A stretch of 32,191 bases of DNA from Planctomycetia bacterium (lineage in GTDB: Bacteria > Planctomycetota > Planctomycetia > Gemmatales > Gemmataceae), in NCBI GenBank assembly GCA_005808665.1, contig SYLG01000065.1, positions 1 through 32,191 of the forward strand. The letters are read 5' to 3'. Below the pieces are notes generated by a model. That model made no database searches and was not told the DNA's origin. It worked only from the letters and a program-made list of their open reading frames with translations. The position numbers and the translations under genes are program-made. The stretch's first letter is position 1. Every line of letters begins with the position of its first letter. Positions 8,398 through 17,184 of this stretch are shown piece by piece.

Positions 8398-8661
8398 CTA
8401 CTTTGCCTGAAGTTCCCCAACAAGCTCGGCAAGGCGAGCGGGATCCTGGCCATCCAAAAGGATCTTTATTCGAGAGGGAGGTACCGCCAGTTTTTCGAGT
8501 GCCTGGCCAGCCCGATCCCACAGTTTTTGTTTTTTTGGCCCTTCTGCCAAGTAAAGTTCGGTTACCAATTCCGCGAGCCTTTGGAGGCCCAAAGCTCCAG
8601 CATGGGAATAATACCCTTTGATGATTCCCTGTTGGTGTCGGCTGAAATCTTCCATTGCCAT
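8398..8661 (-). CDS. Small conserved-looking protein of unknown function
   Basis: This 87-residue, Leu/Ala/Glu/Lys-rich and probably all-helical protein begins MAMEDFSRHQQGIIKGYYSH and contains an ELVTELYLAEGPKKQKLWDRA-like amphipathic stretch. It has no signal peptide or membrane segment. Its start is convincing: a strong GGGGAGG ribosome-binding site sits seven bases before the ATG, and composition matches its neighbours. It lies between the lipoprotein gene (48 bases upstream) and the fdh genes (204 bases downstream), all on the same strand. I recall similar short proteins in planctomycetes but cannot name a function. A role as a small formate dehydrogenase accessory protein, by analogy with FdsD, is speculation. 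Confidence 0.65.
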   Translation of the reverse strand: MAMEDFSRHQQGIIKGYYSHAGALGLQRLAELVTELYLAEGPKKQKLWDRAGQALEKLAVPPSRIKILLDGQDPARLAELVGELQAK

Positions 8662-8709
8662 GGCTTGTCCTCCCCTCTAGTGGAGCAAAATGCGTGGATA
8701 GGATGATAA

Positions 8710-10194
8710 CTATGGTACCAGACCAACCGCCCATCGGGCAATTTCTCTAGGGGTTCCCAGGAAATTATTTTTGGTTCGATTTTTTGCTTCAATCGCCATT
8801 ATACCCCTGGTCCAATCTTCGTGAAACGATTGGACCAGGATGGGCCCAATCAATGGATCCAATAAGTGGGCCAAAAGGGCAGTCCTTTCGGAACCATCCG
8901 GCCGTCGTGGATAGGGTGCCGGATTTTTGAGGGTAGACCCTAACAGCTGTTCCCGAAGGATATCCCTGAGGGTTACAGTTGACTGACCATCCAGGTTGAA
9001 TCGATCCCATCGCATCCGAAGGACCTGCTCAGTGCGGGTGGCGCCGGCTGTTTGGGGATTTAAGGCAAAATGTTCCCCAGGGGGCGAGGCAAGGACAGAG
9101 GCAAAGGTCCAAGCGTTTTCGGCGTTAGTGCTATCAGTTCGAACGGCCGCCAAAATCCCTCCTGAACCAAGCATGGGACGATAGTTAGGTTGGGTTGTTT
9201 TTACGAGATTTCCCGAGGAATCGGCATGGACCAAAGAACCGGGAATCGGCCCGATGCCAATTTTCCCAATCAGGTTGGGAACAGTGGCTGCTTGGGCTAA
9301 AACCGAAAGGGGGAGTATGCCTAAAGCGGTTTCCCCAGAGAGAAACATTTCGGATGGTGGGGGGGTGCGGGTGGAATAGGTAAATCTTGGGACCTTGGGT
9401 GCCAAAGGAGCCAACGCGGCCCAAATCCTGGCAGCTTCCAAGGTAGCGTTTTTGCCCGGCTGAAAGGCCCCGGTTTGCAAATCATAGAGATACCCAAAAA
9501 GGGTTGTTTCAGGGGTTTCCTCGGTTTTTTCGTCCAAGGGAATGGCCCTTGTTGCAATGGAGGCATGGATCATGAAGAATAGGCGTTCCTTATCCTCAGG
9601 AGAAAATCCGATGGGCGAAAAACTGGCCGCCAGAGCTGGAAAATGTTTGGAAAGGTTTCCGGCAAGGTGTAGAAATTCTGTCCAGCTGGAGGGAGGGCCC
9701 GGCTTTTGGGAGGGATCCTTTCGGCACAGTTCTGCCAGGATGTCTTTTCGGTAAACAAGGACAAATCCTTCGCCGGAAAGTGGCAATGCCAACGGTATTT
9801 TCTTCCAACTGAGGGTGTGGTCCCTGATCCAAGGGATGAAATCTTCATACCGGAGGGGACTCCTGGATCGGGTCCATTCTTCGGGAACCGGGACAAAAGC
9901 CCCTCCTTTCGAGGTGAAATCCATCCTTTCGAGCAATTGAGGGGGAGTCATCCAGACCAAATCCGCCTTGTCCGGTTCTGTCCAATGAAGGACTAACCCC
10001 GTGCGTAGGGCTTGGGCTTCCAGCAAAGATTTTAGTTCGGATTGTAGGGGCTCAGGGAATCGGGCAACCGCAACGGAGGCCGATTTCTTGAATTCTGGTG
10101 AAAAATGAGCCTTTGGTGGTTCCTGTGACCCACAACCCGCCAGGAAACTTACAAGGAAAAAACCGATATTTGATGAAAACTTCATGAAATCCAT
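8710..10194 (-). CDS. Extracellular solute-binding lipoprotein
   Basis: This 494-residue protein starts with a short lipoprotein signal (hydrophobic GFFLVSFLAGC, lipidated Cys at residue 21; Met4 is an alternative start). The rest resembles family 1 solute-binding proteins of ABC importers. It has an early DLVWMTPPQLLERMD segment, a central PLSGEGFVLVYRKDIL motif typical of the ligand cleft, a SWTEFLHLAGNLSK helix, and a late LGSGGILAAV-type strand. It would sit on the outside of the cytoplasmic membrane and bind a small ligand, commonly a sugar. No ABC permease or ATPase genes are adjacent, so its partner and substrate cannot be inferred. It is the first gene of a minus-strand run leading to fdh, though the function looks unrelated. 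Confidence 0.75.
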   Translation of the reverse strand: MDFMKFSSNIGFFLVSFLAGCGSQEPPKAHFSPEFKKSASVAVARFPEPLQSELKSLLEAQALRTGLVLHWTEPDKADLVWMTPPQLLERMDFTSKGGAFVPVPEEWTRSRSPLRYEDFIPWIRDHTLSWKKIPLALPLSGEGFVLVYRKDILAELCRKDPSQKPGPPSSWTEFLHLAGNLSKHFPALAASFSPIGFSPEDKERLFFMIHASIATRAIPLDEKTEETPETTLFGYLYDLQTGAFQPGKNATLEAARIWAALAPLAPKVPRFTYSTRTPPPSEMFLSGETALGILPLSVLAQAATVPNLIGKIGIGPIPGSLVHADSSGNLVKTTQPNYRPMLGSGGILAAVRTDSTNAENAWTFASVLASPPGEHFALNPQTAGATRTEQVLRMRWDRFNLDGQSTVTLRDILREQLLGSTLKNPAPYPRRPDGSERTALLAHLLDPLIGPILVQSFHEDWTRGIMAIEAKNRTKNNFLGTPREIARWAVGLVP

Positions 10195-10340
10195 CGAACT
10201 TTCACACCCAAAGGTGTTGCACCTTGGCCAAACCTACCTTAACATAATCTTAAGGGCGACCCTTTGCAATCATTTTCGCTTTCATTTCCCTTCGGTTTTC
10301 GCCTGTTTTCGCCCCCAATGGTCAACTTCGGAGCTAGTTC

Positions 10341-11090
10341 ATGCGGCTGTTTTTAGTGGTACAAAATGAGGGGAAACAAAAGGGAATGAAAATCCCGGCT
10401 ACCGTACTGCCTTTTTTGGTAGGTCGCGATCCGGATTGCCAATTGCGTCCGGCAAGTGCGGTTGTTTCCAAAAAGCATTGCGGTTTTTCCCAAGAGGGGT
10501 CCCAATTTTTTCTAGAGGATTTTGAAAGCACCAACGGCACTTTTCTTCAGGGTGAAAAGGTCATTGGCAAAGTTCCCATCCAGTCCGGGGAACGGGTTCA
10601 AATTGGTCCTTTGGTATTTGATGTATTGATCGACGCAGGGGTTGTTGCCCCAGCTGTACCTGCCGGCAGGGTTGCCCCCTCCCCCCTCAAAGCAGGGAGT
10701 CCAGTTGGTCCCGGCATGGAAAAGCCTTCCTTTGCTAATGCACCTACCAAAACGATTGCCCCGTCCTTGATCCCACCCGTTTCTGCGGCAAAGGCTGATC
10801 CGGTTCCCGAGGTATCGTCTCGCCCAGAGGACCATAATGCCCTTAATGATGATATTGCCGCTCTCCTTTTGGGAGGGGATGGCCAAGGAACGGGAGAATA
10901 TCCTTCTTCCGGCGATGGAACGACGATCGTTGACCTTAACGCAGAAACCAACCAACCCCTTGGGGGTGAAACGGGTCAGCCAGGCCAAGCGAACAAACCG
11001 GGAGTAGGGGCTCCTCCTATTGTCAACTCGACGGATGCAGCCAAAGCCTTGTTGGATAAATATATGCGCCGGTCGCGCACTGGCTCCTGA
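10341..11090 (+). CDS. FHA domain protein
   Basis: This 249-residue protein has an N-terminal forkhead-associated domain (about 1-95) with the key pattern FLVGRDPDC, SAVVSKKHC and ESTNGTFLQGEKV. Together these form the phosphothreonine-binding face (Gly-Arg, Ser-x-x-His, Asn-Gly). A low-complexity Pro/Ala/Gly linker (about 100-230) follows. A short charged C-terminal helix, STDAAKALLDKYMRR, may dock to another protein. The ATG has GGAG seven bases upstream. It probably reads Ser/Thr kinase signals, since such kinases are abundant in planctomycetes; no kinase gene is in the window. The mutY gene follows by about 24 bases, but a functional link is not implied. Confidence 0.85.
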   Translation: MRLFLVVQNEGKQKGMKIPATVLPFLVGRDPDCQLRPASAVVSKKHCGFSQEGSQFFLEDFESTNGTFLQGEKVIGKVPIQSGERVQIGPLVFDVLIDAGVVAPAVPAGRVAPSPLKAGSPVGPGMEKPSFANAPTKTIAPSLIPPVSAAKADPVPEVSSRPEDHNALNDDIAALLLGGDGQGTGEYPSSGDGTTIVDLNAETNQPLGGETGQPGQANKPGVGAPPIVNSTDAAKALLDKYMRRSRTGS

Positions 11091-11114
11091 TCCACCCCCA
11101 GCCTAAAAAAAGCC

Positions 11115-12257
11115 TTGGCCCGAATCCCCTTACCCGCTTTTCACACACCTCCCCACCCGGAGGTGTTGTCCGTTCGTTTGGCTCCCCTCCTTCTTCATTG
11201 GTTTGATGCCAACAAACGACCGTTTCCGTGGCGAAAAGACCGTGATCCCTATCGCATTTGGGTCAGTGAGGTCATGTTGCAACAGACGGTTGCTGCCACG
11301 GTGATCCCTTTTTTCGAAAGATTTCTTGAGCGGTTTCCAAATGTTGAAAGCCTGGCCTTAGCCCAGGTTGACGAGGTCCTGCACCATTGGCAAGGGCTTG
11401 GTTACTATCGGAGGGCAAGGTTACTCCATCAGGCGGCTCAAAAGCTTGTTTCCCTTGGGCACAAAACCTTGCCCGACGATTCCGGGTTGGTAAGGGAATT
11501 GCCCGGCTTGGGGCGATATTCCACCAATGCCATTTTGAGCCAGGCATATGGTCGTCAGCTTCCCATTCTTGAAGCCAATACCTTTCGATTGCTGGCCCGA
11601 TTGTTCGGACTGCTTGACGATCCCAGGTCAAAATCTTCGGAAGTTTGGCTTTGGGAGGCTGCCGATGCCCTCGTTCCGGGGGACAGGCCGGGGGATTTCA
11701 ATCAGGCCTTGATGGAATTGGGATCGCAGATTTGTTTGAAAGATTCACCCACCTGTTTGGTCTGTCCAGCCCAAGGTTCGTGTGTGGCCAACCTTTGCGG
11801 TCTTCAGTCGAAAATACCCAATTCTCCACCCAAGGCTCCCGCTACCGCCGTTAGCGAGGTGGCCGTGTCGATCGTGGATGAACAAAATAGGTGGTTGGTG
11901 GTCCGTCGTCCCCCAGAGGGCAGGTGGGGGTTAATGTGGGAATTCCCCCGAGTGGAAATAAACCCCGGGGAAGCAATCATGGGGGCAATACAACGGGCGG
12001 CCCTGGGGTTGGCAGGGCTCTCCCTGGTAAATCTCAAAAAGGCCACCCGGATTCAATATGCGGTAACCCGTTTCAAGGTGAACCTGCAACTTTGGACGGC
12101 AGGGATGGCCTTTCCCCAGGAAAAGGTGGTTTTGTCTTTTCATTCGGAATCGGCATGGGTAAATCCCGGGGAATTTGCCTTGTTGGCGGCTCCCACACCG
12201 CAACGAAGGCTAATGGGTTGGATCAGGGAAAAGTATTCCCCCGATCGCCCTGGATAG
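11115..12257 (+). CDS. mutY: A/G-specific adenine DNA glycosylase MutY
   Basis: This protein removes adenine mispaired with 8-oxoguanine in base excision repair. The catalytic Glu52 lies in WVSEVMLQQT, and the helix-hairpin-helix is ELPGLGRYSTNAIL. The [4Fe-4S] ligands are C207-x6-C214-x2-C217-x5-C223. A C-terminal NUDIX-like 8-oxoG recognition domain follows (about 245-375). The residue matching the catalytic Asp138 of E. coli MutY is Glu153 here (PILEANT instead of PILDGNV), a noteworthy change. The start is uncertain: the TTG at 11115 lacks a clear ribosome-binding site, and the family normally begins near residue 17-25, so GTG at 11163 is a possible alternative. Length with the longer start is 380 residues, normal for the family. 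Confidence 0.9.
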   Translation: MARIPLPAFHTPPHPEVLSVRLAPLLLHWFDANKRPFPWRKDRDPYRIWVSEVMLQQTVAATVIPFFERFLERFPNVESLALAQVDEVLHHWQGLGYYRRARLLHQAAQKLVSLGHKTLPDDSGLVRELPGLGRYSTNAILSQAYGRQLPILEANTFRLLARLFGLLDDPRSKSSEVWLWEAADALVPGDRPGDFNQALMELGSQICLKDSPTCLVCPAQGSCVANLCGLQSKIPNSPPKAPATAVSEVAVSIVDEQNRWLVVRRPPEGRWGLMWEFPRVEINPGEAIMGAIQRAALGLAGLSLVNLKKATRIQYAVTRFKVNLQLWTAGMAFPQEKVVLSFHSESAWVNPGEFALLAAPTPQRRLMGWIREKYSPDRPG

Positions 12258-12263
12258 GACAAA

Positions 12264-12295
12264 TAGCCGGAATCCATCGCCGGTTTCCCGGGCTA
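12264..12295. terminator. Weak hairpin between convergent genes
   Basis: TAGCCGGAA (12264-12272) can pair with TTCC and GGCTA (12285-12295) with a two-base bulge, giving a 9-bp hairpin between the stop of mutY and the stop of the converging small membrane gene. No strong T-run follows on either strand, so termination is only a suggestion. Confidence 0.25.
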
Positions 12296-12484
12296 CTTGG
12301 GGGGATTAATCCCAGCCTTTGGTGGGGGTTGCCATTGGGTTGGGTTTTTGGGAAGGGTTAAAGCCAGAACCACCAGCAAAACAAAGCCCACAACCAGGCT
12401 CACTGTCACCAGGCCGATTTCCGCCCGGGCCAGTGGTTCGGCCGGGCCGGTGGGTAATTCGGAAGGATTATCCGGGTCGATCAT
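12293..12484 (-). CDS. Small single-pass membrane protein
   Basis: This 63-residue protein begins MIDPDNPSEL, has one hydrophobic segment (about residues 23-45, IGLVTVSLVVGFVLLVVLAL), and ends with a Pro-rich, Lys-containing tail. The start ATG overlaps the transporter stop as ATGA, a strong sign that it is a real, coupled gene. I do not recognise a family. Stoichiometric co-translation suggests a small partner or regulator of the adjacent putative sulfate exporter, but nothing in the sequence proves this. A longer open frame upstream (from 12688) only overlaps the transporter gene and is not credible. Confidence 0.65.
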   Translation of the reverse strand: MIDPDNPSELPTGPAEPLARAEIGLVTVSLVVGFVLLVVLALTLPKNPTQWQPPPKAGINPPK

Positions 12485-13926
12485 GGTAGCCCCACAAGGT
12501 TTGGCAAGGTTGCGGGAACACCATGAAAAAAGATCCACGAAATCCCAAGTGCAATCCAAAGGATGATGCCAAAGATTCCCACCAAATACACCATGGTTAG
12601 GCGACCCAGGCCTGCCGCGGCCAGGATTCTGAAATTGGCACCGACCCCCAGGCAAAAGAAAGCTGCTGCAAAAAACAGCTTCCGCCAAAGATCCATCTCG
12701 TCAGCCGCCTGCTTGAACCCTTTCATCCTTTCCGGAAGGAAAAGCCCCAAAGCAATCATTAAACCAAAAGCGAAAAAATACCCCAAAAGAAATTTGGGAA
12801 AGCGTTCCCAAACCTCGGTCCAACGGACTTTGCCGGATTGCCCCTCGCCGATAGTTCGCTCGGTGGGAAAATATTTTTCCCAAAGGAGAGCCAATACCAG
12901 GCACCAGATACCGATAAAAAGGTCAATGAAAACTTTTATGGTGGTTGTGGTAGCGACCAAAAGGCTTCCCTTGCCGGGATCATAAAGGCTTTCAACCACA
13001 GCCCCTGCAGCGATGGCGGCTCCATCGGTTTTTACGGCAAGGCCCATCCAGGCCGCTGCCACCATCGGTTCATTGGGCAAAAGCGAGTGTGCCAACCAGG
13101 GTAAAATCAACAATTCGAAAACCGAGAAAATCACAACCAGCGAAGAGACCACAACGGCCACCATCGGCTTGGCCCGAATGGCGGCCCCGGTGGCGATTGC
13201 GGCCGATACTCCGCAAATGGAAATGCCCGAAGCCAATGGAACTGCCCATTCCCTCGAAAAGCGAAAAACGACCCTGGCCAGCAGGTAAATCAGGGCCCAA
13301 TAAATGAGATAGGCCTCAATGATTGCTGCCAATCCCCGCCAAAGGACGGTTGCCGCCAAAGCCTGTTGCTCAAGGGCCTTAACCCCGACAGCCCCACCTA
13401 CCAACACGATGGCCGGTTTGATCCAAAGGTCGGCCCGCAAAATGTTGTCAAAGCGTCGAACAAATTGCGGAAAGAGATTACCAACGATGAGTCCCAGAGC
13501 CAAAGCCACAAGATATCCCGCTTCCCCGGTTAGGCCCAACGAGTTGGTTAGGCCCAGTTTTGTACGGTCACGGGCCGTAGCCGCCAAATGTCCTTCATGG
13601 CCCATTATCCAACACAACAAAACGACCGCCAAAAGGGAACCAAGGATAAAAAAAGGCGTGATCCCCAACTTTCCGCGGGTAAACCAAATTGCGACTGCGG
13701 CAACCGAGGTCCATGCGGCCCAGGTAAGGGAAAGGGAAGCCCATTGACCCATCTCCCAGGTGGGCCCAATGGGGGTAACGATTTTGGTCCAATCCACCCA
13801 GACTTTGACCCCGGCCGACCATCCCAAAAGGTCATAGGTCCAAACAGAAAGGAGAGCAAGTCCCACGATTCCCAACCCAAGGAACAGAGCTATGAGGTCT
13901 TCTGGTTTCCAGGATTGGGTTTTCAT
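12481..13926 (-). CDS. YeiH/UPF0324-family membrane transporter (putative sulfate exporter)
   Basis: This is a polytopic inner-membrane protein with about 11-13 hydrophobic helices. The segment PLASGISICGVSAAIATGAA is the signature of the YeiH (UPF0324, putative sulfate exporter) family, and LGLIVGNLFPQF and VKTDGAAIAAGAVV fit other conserved helices. Family members are about 330-350 residues; this one, at 481, has extra N-terminal helices and a charged cytosolic loop (KVRWTEVWERFPK). Function in the family is only predicted. I chose the Met at 13926 (MKTQSWKPED) because the 37 residues before it in the longer frame (from 14037) look non-coding, but no good ribosome-binding site precedes either start. 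It is divergent from mgtE and coupled to the 63-residue gene. Confidence 0.8.
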   Translation of the reverse strand: MKTQSWKPEDLIALFLGLGIVGLALLSVWTYDLLGWSAGVKVWVDWTKIVTPIGPTWEMGQWASLSLTWAAWTSVAAVAIWFTRGKLGITPFFILGSLLAVVLLCWIMGHEGHLAATARDRTKLGLTNSLGLTGEAGYLVALALGLIVGNLFPQFVRRFDNILRADLWIKPAIVLVGGAVGVKALEQQALAATVLWRGLAAIIEAYLIYWALIYLLARVVFRFSREWAVPLASGISICGVSAAIATGAAIRAKPMVAVVVSSLVVIFSVFELLILPWLAHSLLPNEPMVAAAWMGLAVKTDGAAIAAGAVVESLYDPGKGSLLVATTTTIKVFIDLFIGIWCLVLALLWEKYFPTERTIGEGQSGKVRWTEVWERFPKFLLGYFFAFGLMIALGLFLPERMKGFKQAADEMDLWRKLFFAAAFFCLGVGANFRILAAAGLGRLTMVYLVGIFGIILWIALGISWIFFHGVPATLPNLVGLP

Positions 13927-14142
13927 TCCGGAAAAATCCAAGTAAGGTGGGAAAGGGAATAGTTTAGTAGCTTTGCCATGTTGGGTTAGTTGCTTTGGTA
14001 CAAACCTATTCCTTTGGAAGGATGCAAAGGCTAACATGGCTTGAACCCTTGGGCCTTAATCGGGGAGTTTCGGTTTTCCCCTTGGAAATTGGAGCCAAAA
14101 TTGGCATCCTTTCCATGGGTGGGTTTTGTGGCGGGGGCAGGA

Positions 14143-15753
14143 ATGGCACACGATTTGTTTGGCCCTGAAGTGAAGGTCATGGTCCTGAAAGACGATGGCC
14201 CGGGTATGGCTGCGTTCTGCGAAGTGCTTCATCCGGCAACGGTCGCCGAGGCTCTGGAAGGGGAGTTTGGCCCCACCATCATTTGGGATTTCCTTCGTCA
14301 TGCATCGCCTGAAAATCAGTCCGCTATTTTTTCTTACCTTGCAACAGATACCCAAAACTCCCTGATCGGGGTGGCTCCTCCCGAACAAATGGCGCATGTC
14401 ATTGAGACCATGTCCCATGACGACCGGGCAGACCTGTTACGGCGGATGGAGCCTGCCGTCCGTGACCCGCTCATTCGTCATATGGCTGAAACCGAGCGCA
14501 GGGATATTGCGGCCTTGTCCCAATTCGACGAGAACACCGCTGGGGCGTTAATGACCACGGACTATGCGTGGTTGCCCGAAAACCTTTCGGTGGACGAGGC
14601 GTTTGAGCGACTGCGTCTCCAGGCTCCGGACAAAGAAACCATTTATTACATCTATATTGTAGATGATCAACGCCGGATCGTGGGAGTTGTCTCCCTTAAA
14701 AACCTCGTCCTTGCCAACAGGCAGGCCACCCTTAATGACATCATGGAGACAAGGGTCGTCGCCCTCAATGTCCACGAGGACAGGGAAAATGTCGCCCAGG
14801 AATTGGCCCGGTATGACCTGCTTGCGATTCCCGTGGTGGATGATGAACGGCGGCTGGTTGGTATCATTACCCACGACGATGTTATGGATGTGGTCGTCCG
14901 CGAAGCCACCGAAGATGCCCACCTCATGGGTGCAATGGCTCCCCTTGAAGGGGACTATCTCGATACCCCATTCAGTGTGATTTGGCGCAAAAGATCGATG
15001 TGGCTTGCGTGTTTGTTCCTCGCCGAGTTATTCACCTTTACCGCCCTTTCCTCCTATGCGGATTCCATTTCCAAGGTGATCATCCTCAGCCTGTTTGTCC
15101 CGCTGTGCATCTCCACAGGGGGAAACTCAGGGTCCCAGGCGGCAACTCTCATTACCCGTGCCATGGCCCTCGGACAAGTTCGGCTTTCCGATTGGTGGCG
15201 GGTGTTGGGGCACGAAGTTGTAATGGGAATAGTCCTTGGCCTAACGCTTGGCATAATAGGCTTTGGCCGGGCCTGGTTTACCCCCGAAGATATTCGCTCC
15301 TCCAGTCCGCCCCGCCACGAGGCGTTCCGTCTCCTTTTGCCACCTGGTACTTCGCCCCTTGTTCTGGGAGAGGATGGCCACATCCTTTTGCCCAAGTATG
15401 CAAAGCAGGAGATACTTCCCGCCGAATCCGAAAAACTTCGCCTTCCGGATAAGGCGACCATGCCAAACCCGGTGATGGAAAATGACTCCTTGGTCTATAA
15501 CTTTCCTCCGGGGTGCTTTTTTCCCAGAGAACCTGTCGATCGACTGAGCCTTGCAATGGTGGTTGCTGGATCGGTTGCCATGATTTGCCTTTGGGGTACC
15601 ATCATTGGGGCCATGTTACCTCTCTTTTTCAGGCGTATTGGGGTCGATCCCGCCGTGGCGTCCAGCCCTTTTGTCGCCACTGCCGTGGATGTCACCGGGA
15701 TCATCATTTACTTTACCATGGCCCGCCTGATTCTTGGCCCCCTGTTGGGATAA
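14143..15753 (+). CDS. mgtE: Magnesium transporter MgtE with large insertion
   Basis: This is an MgtE-type Mg2+ channel. It has the N-terminal superhelical domain (CEVLHPATVAEALEGE onward), then two CBS domains (MTTDYAWLPENLSVDEA and METRVVALNVHEDRENV). The membrane part contains the hallmark STGGNSGSQAATLITRA and DPAVASSPFVATAVDVTG motifs that line the pore. Between the third and fourth membrane helices lies an insertion of roughly 85-90 residues (about nt 15270-15540) that ordinary MgtE proteins lack. The start was set at 14143, because MAHDLFGPEV matches the family's usual N-terminus and GGGGG precedes it; the frame stays open up to 14041. The protein has 536 residues. Its neighbours are not functionally related. 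Confidence 0.92.
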   Translation: MAHDLFGPEVKVMVLKDDGPGMAAFCEVLHPATVAEALEGEFGPTIIWDFLRHASPENQSAIFSYLATDTQNSLIGVAPPEQMAHVIETMSHDDRADLLRRMEPAVRDPLIRHMAETERRDIAALSQFDENTAGALMTTDYAWLPENLSVDEAFERLRLQAPDKETIYYIYIVDDQRRIVGVVSLKNLVLANRQATLNDIMETRVVALNVHEDRENVAQELARYDLLAIPVVDDERRLVGIITHDDVMDVVVREATEDAHLMGAMAPLEGDYLDTPFSVIWRKRSMWLACLFLAELFTFTALSSYADSISKVIILSLFVPLCISTGGNSGSQAATLITRAMALGQVRLSDWWRVLGHEVVMGIVLGLTLGIIGFGRAWFTPEDIRSSSPPRHEAFRLLLPPGTSPLVLGEDGHILLPKYAKQEILPAESEKLRLPDKATMPNPVMENDSLVYNFPPGCFFPREPVDRLSLAMVVAGSVAMICLWGTIIGAMLPLFFRRIGVDPAVASSPFVATAVDVTGIIIYFTMARLILGPLLG

Positions 15754-15775
15754 ATCCCTGTCAGGATGCAAGCCA

Positions 15776-17179
15776 TTAGGCCAAAATGGGCTTGAGTACA
15801 TTGCCGGCGATGTCTGTTAGCCGGTAATCACGCCCTGCGTGTCGGTAGGTAAGTCGTTCGTGGTCCAGGCCCAACAGGTGAAGCATGGTGGCGTGGAGGT
15901 CGTGGGTGTAGGATTTGTCTTTGGTGGGCAGGATGCCATACTCATCGGTTGCACCATGAACCATGCCGCCTTTTACGCCTCCCCCGGCCATCCATGAAGT
16001 AAAAGCAAGGTTGTGATGTTCGCGGCCCGGGTGGTCGGCTTTGGCATTGAAAGCCGTGCGGCCAAATTCGGTGGTCCAAACGACGAGAGTCCTTTCCAAC
16101 ATACCACGCCTTTTGAGATCGGTAATCAGGGCAGCTATCGGGCGATCAATGGCTTTTGCCAAACGAATATGGTCGGCCATGTCGCCATGACTGTCCCAAT
16201 TGTTGCTTGAGCCAACATCAATCAGTTCCAGAAAGCGGACGCCTCGCTCGGCCAATCGTCTTGCGACGAGACATTGCCAACCGAAGCCGGAAGTGGTTTT
16301 TTGATCAATGCCGTAAAGCTTGAGGGTTTCCTCCGTTTCATGAGCTATGTTAAAAGCCTCAGGGGCTTCGGTTTGCATGCCGAAGGCGGTTTCAAAGGAG
16401 CGAATGCGTGCTTCCAGGGCGTTATCGGGACCGGATTGAAGAAGCCCATTCTGATTGATTCTTTTAAGGTGGGCAAGTTCCAACAATTGGAGATTACGGG
16501 AAGGGGTTCGCGGGCGAATGTGGGCCAAAGGTTCGGGTCCCGGGATGACATGGGTACCCTGATGACAAGCTGGCAGGAAATCGCTTCCCCAGGTTTGGGC
16601 TCCGGCATAGGGGGCTGCCGGGGCCAATACCATGAACGAGGGGAGGTTTTGGTTTGGGGTTCCCAAGCCATAGCTGATCCAGGACCCGGCACTTGGTCGT
16701 GCAAATTGGGCTGAACCCGTGTGGGCCGCCAGCGTCGCCTTGTCGTGGCCATCACTTTCGCACCACATGCCGTTTATTACGCAGACATCGTCCATGACCG
16801 ATCCCAATTGGGGGAATAGATCACTTACCCAGGTTCCGGACCGACCATATTGCTTGAAAGGAAAACGGGATTTAATCAAATAGCGGTCGAATTTGCCTGG
16901 CTTGTTAAGCCACCGACTTGCGGTGATTGTCTTGCCATGGTCCGCCGTCAGTTTTGGTTTTGGGTCAAATGTGTCGATGTGGCTGACACCGCCGGTGGAG
17001 TAAATGAAAATGACCCGGTCGGCCCTGGAAGGAAAATGGCCCTGTTTGGGGAATAAGGGATCAGAAGGGGGATCCTGGGAGCCATTTGCCTGTTGAAAAA
17101 GGCCCGCCAAAGCGATGGCACCGAAACCACCGGATGCCCTTTGGAGGAGTTCTCTTCGAGAGAATAGTGAGGGCTGCAT
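15776..17179 (-). CDS. DUF1501 protein with Tat-type signal
   Basis: This 467-residue protein of the DUF1501 family, typical of planctomycetes and verrucomicrobia, has an alkaline-phosphatase/sulfatase-like fold. The N-terminus SRRELLQRASGGFGAIALAG has a twin-arginine type signal, so it is probably exported folded. Typical motifs are VIFIYSTGGVSHIDTFDPKP, CESDGHDKA, GRTAFNAKADHPGREHHN and HATMLHLLGLDHERLTYR, the last near the C-terminus. The substrate is unknown. It starts five bases after the stop of the DUF1549/DUF1553 gene, an almost universal pairing in these bacteria, so the two proteins very probably act together at the cell surface or periplasm. Confidence 0.93.
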   Translation of the reverse strand: MQPSLFSRRELLQRASGGFGAIALAGLFQQANGSQDPPSDPLFPKQGHFPSRADRVIFIYSTGGVSHIDTFDPKPKLTADHGKTITASRWLNKPGKFDRYLIKSRFPFKQYGRSGTWVSDLFPQLGSVMDDVCVINGMWCESDGHDKATLAAHTGSAQFARPSAGSWISYGLGTPNQNLPSFMVLAPAAPYAGAQTWGSDFLPACHQGTHVIPGPEPLAHIRPRTPSRNLQLLELAHLKRINQNGLLQSGPDNALEARIRSFETAFGMQTEAPEAFNIAHETEETLKLYGIDQKTTSGFGWQCLVARRLAERGVRFLELIDVGSSNNWDSHGDMADHIRLAKAIDRPIAALITDLKRRGMLERTLVVWTTEFGRTAFNAKADHPGREHHNLAFTSWMAGGGVKGGMVHGATDEYGILPTKDKSYTHDLHATMLHLLGLDHERLTYRHAGRDYRLTDIAGNVLKPILA

Positions 17180-17184
17180 ACTAT

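Noticed and set aside
12485-12688. 131-residue version of the small membrane protein
   Set aside because: The upstream part is antisense-like shadow of the transporter frame. Only the 63-residue portion from 12484 has protein-like composition and the ATGA coupling.
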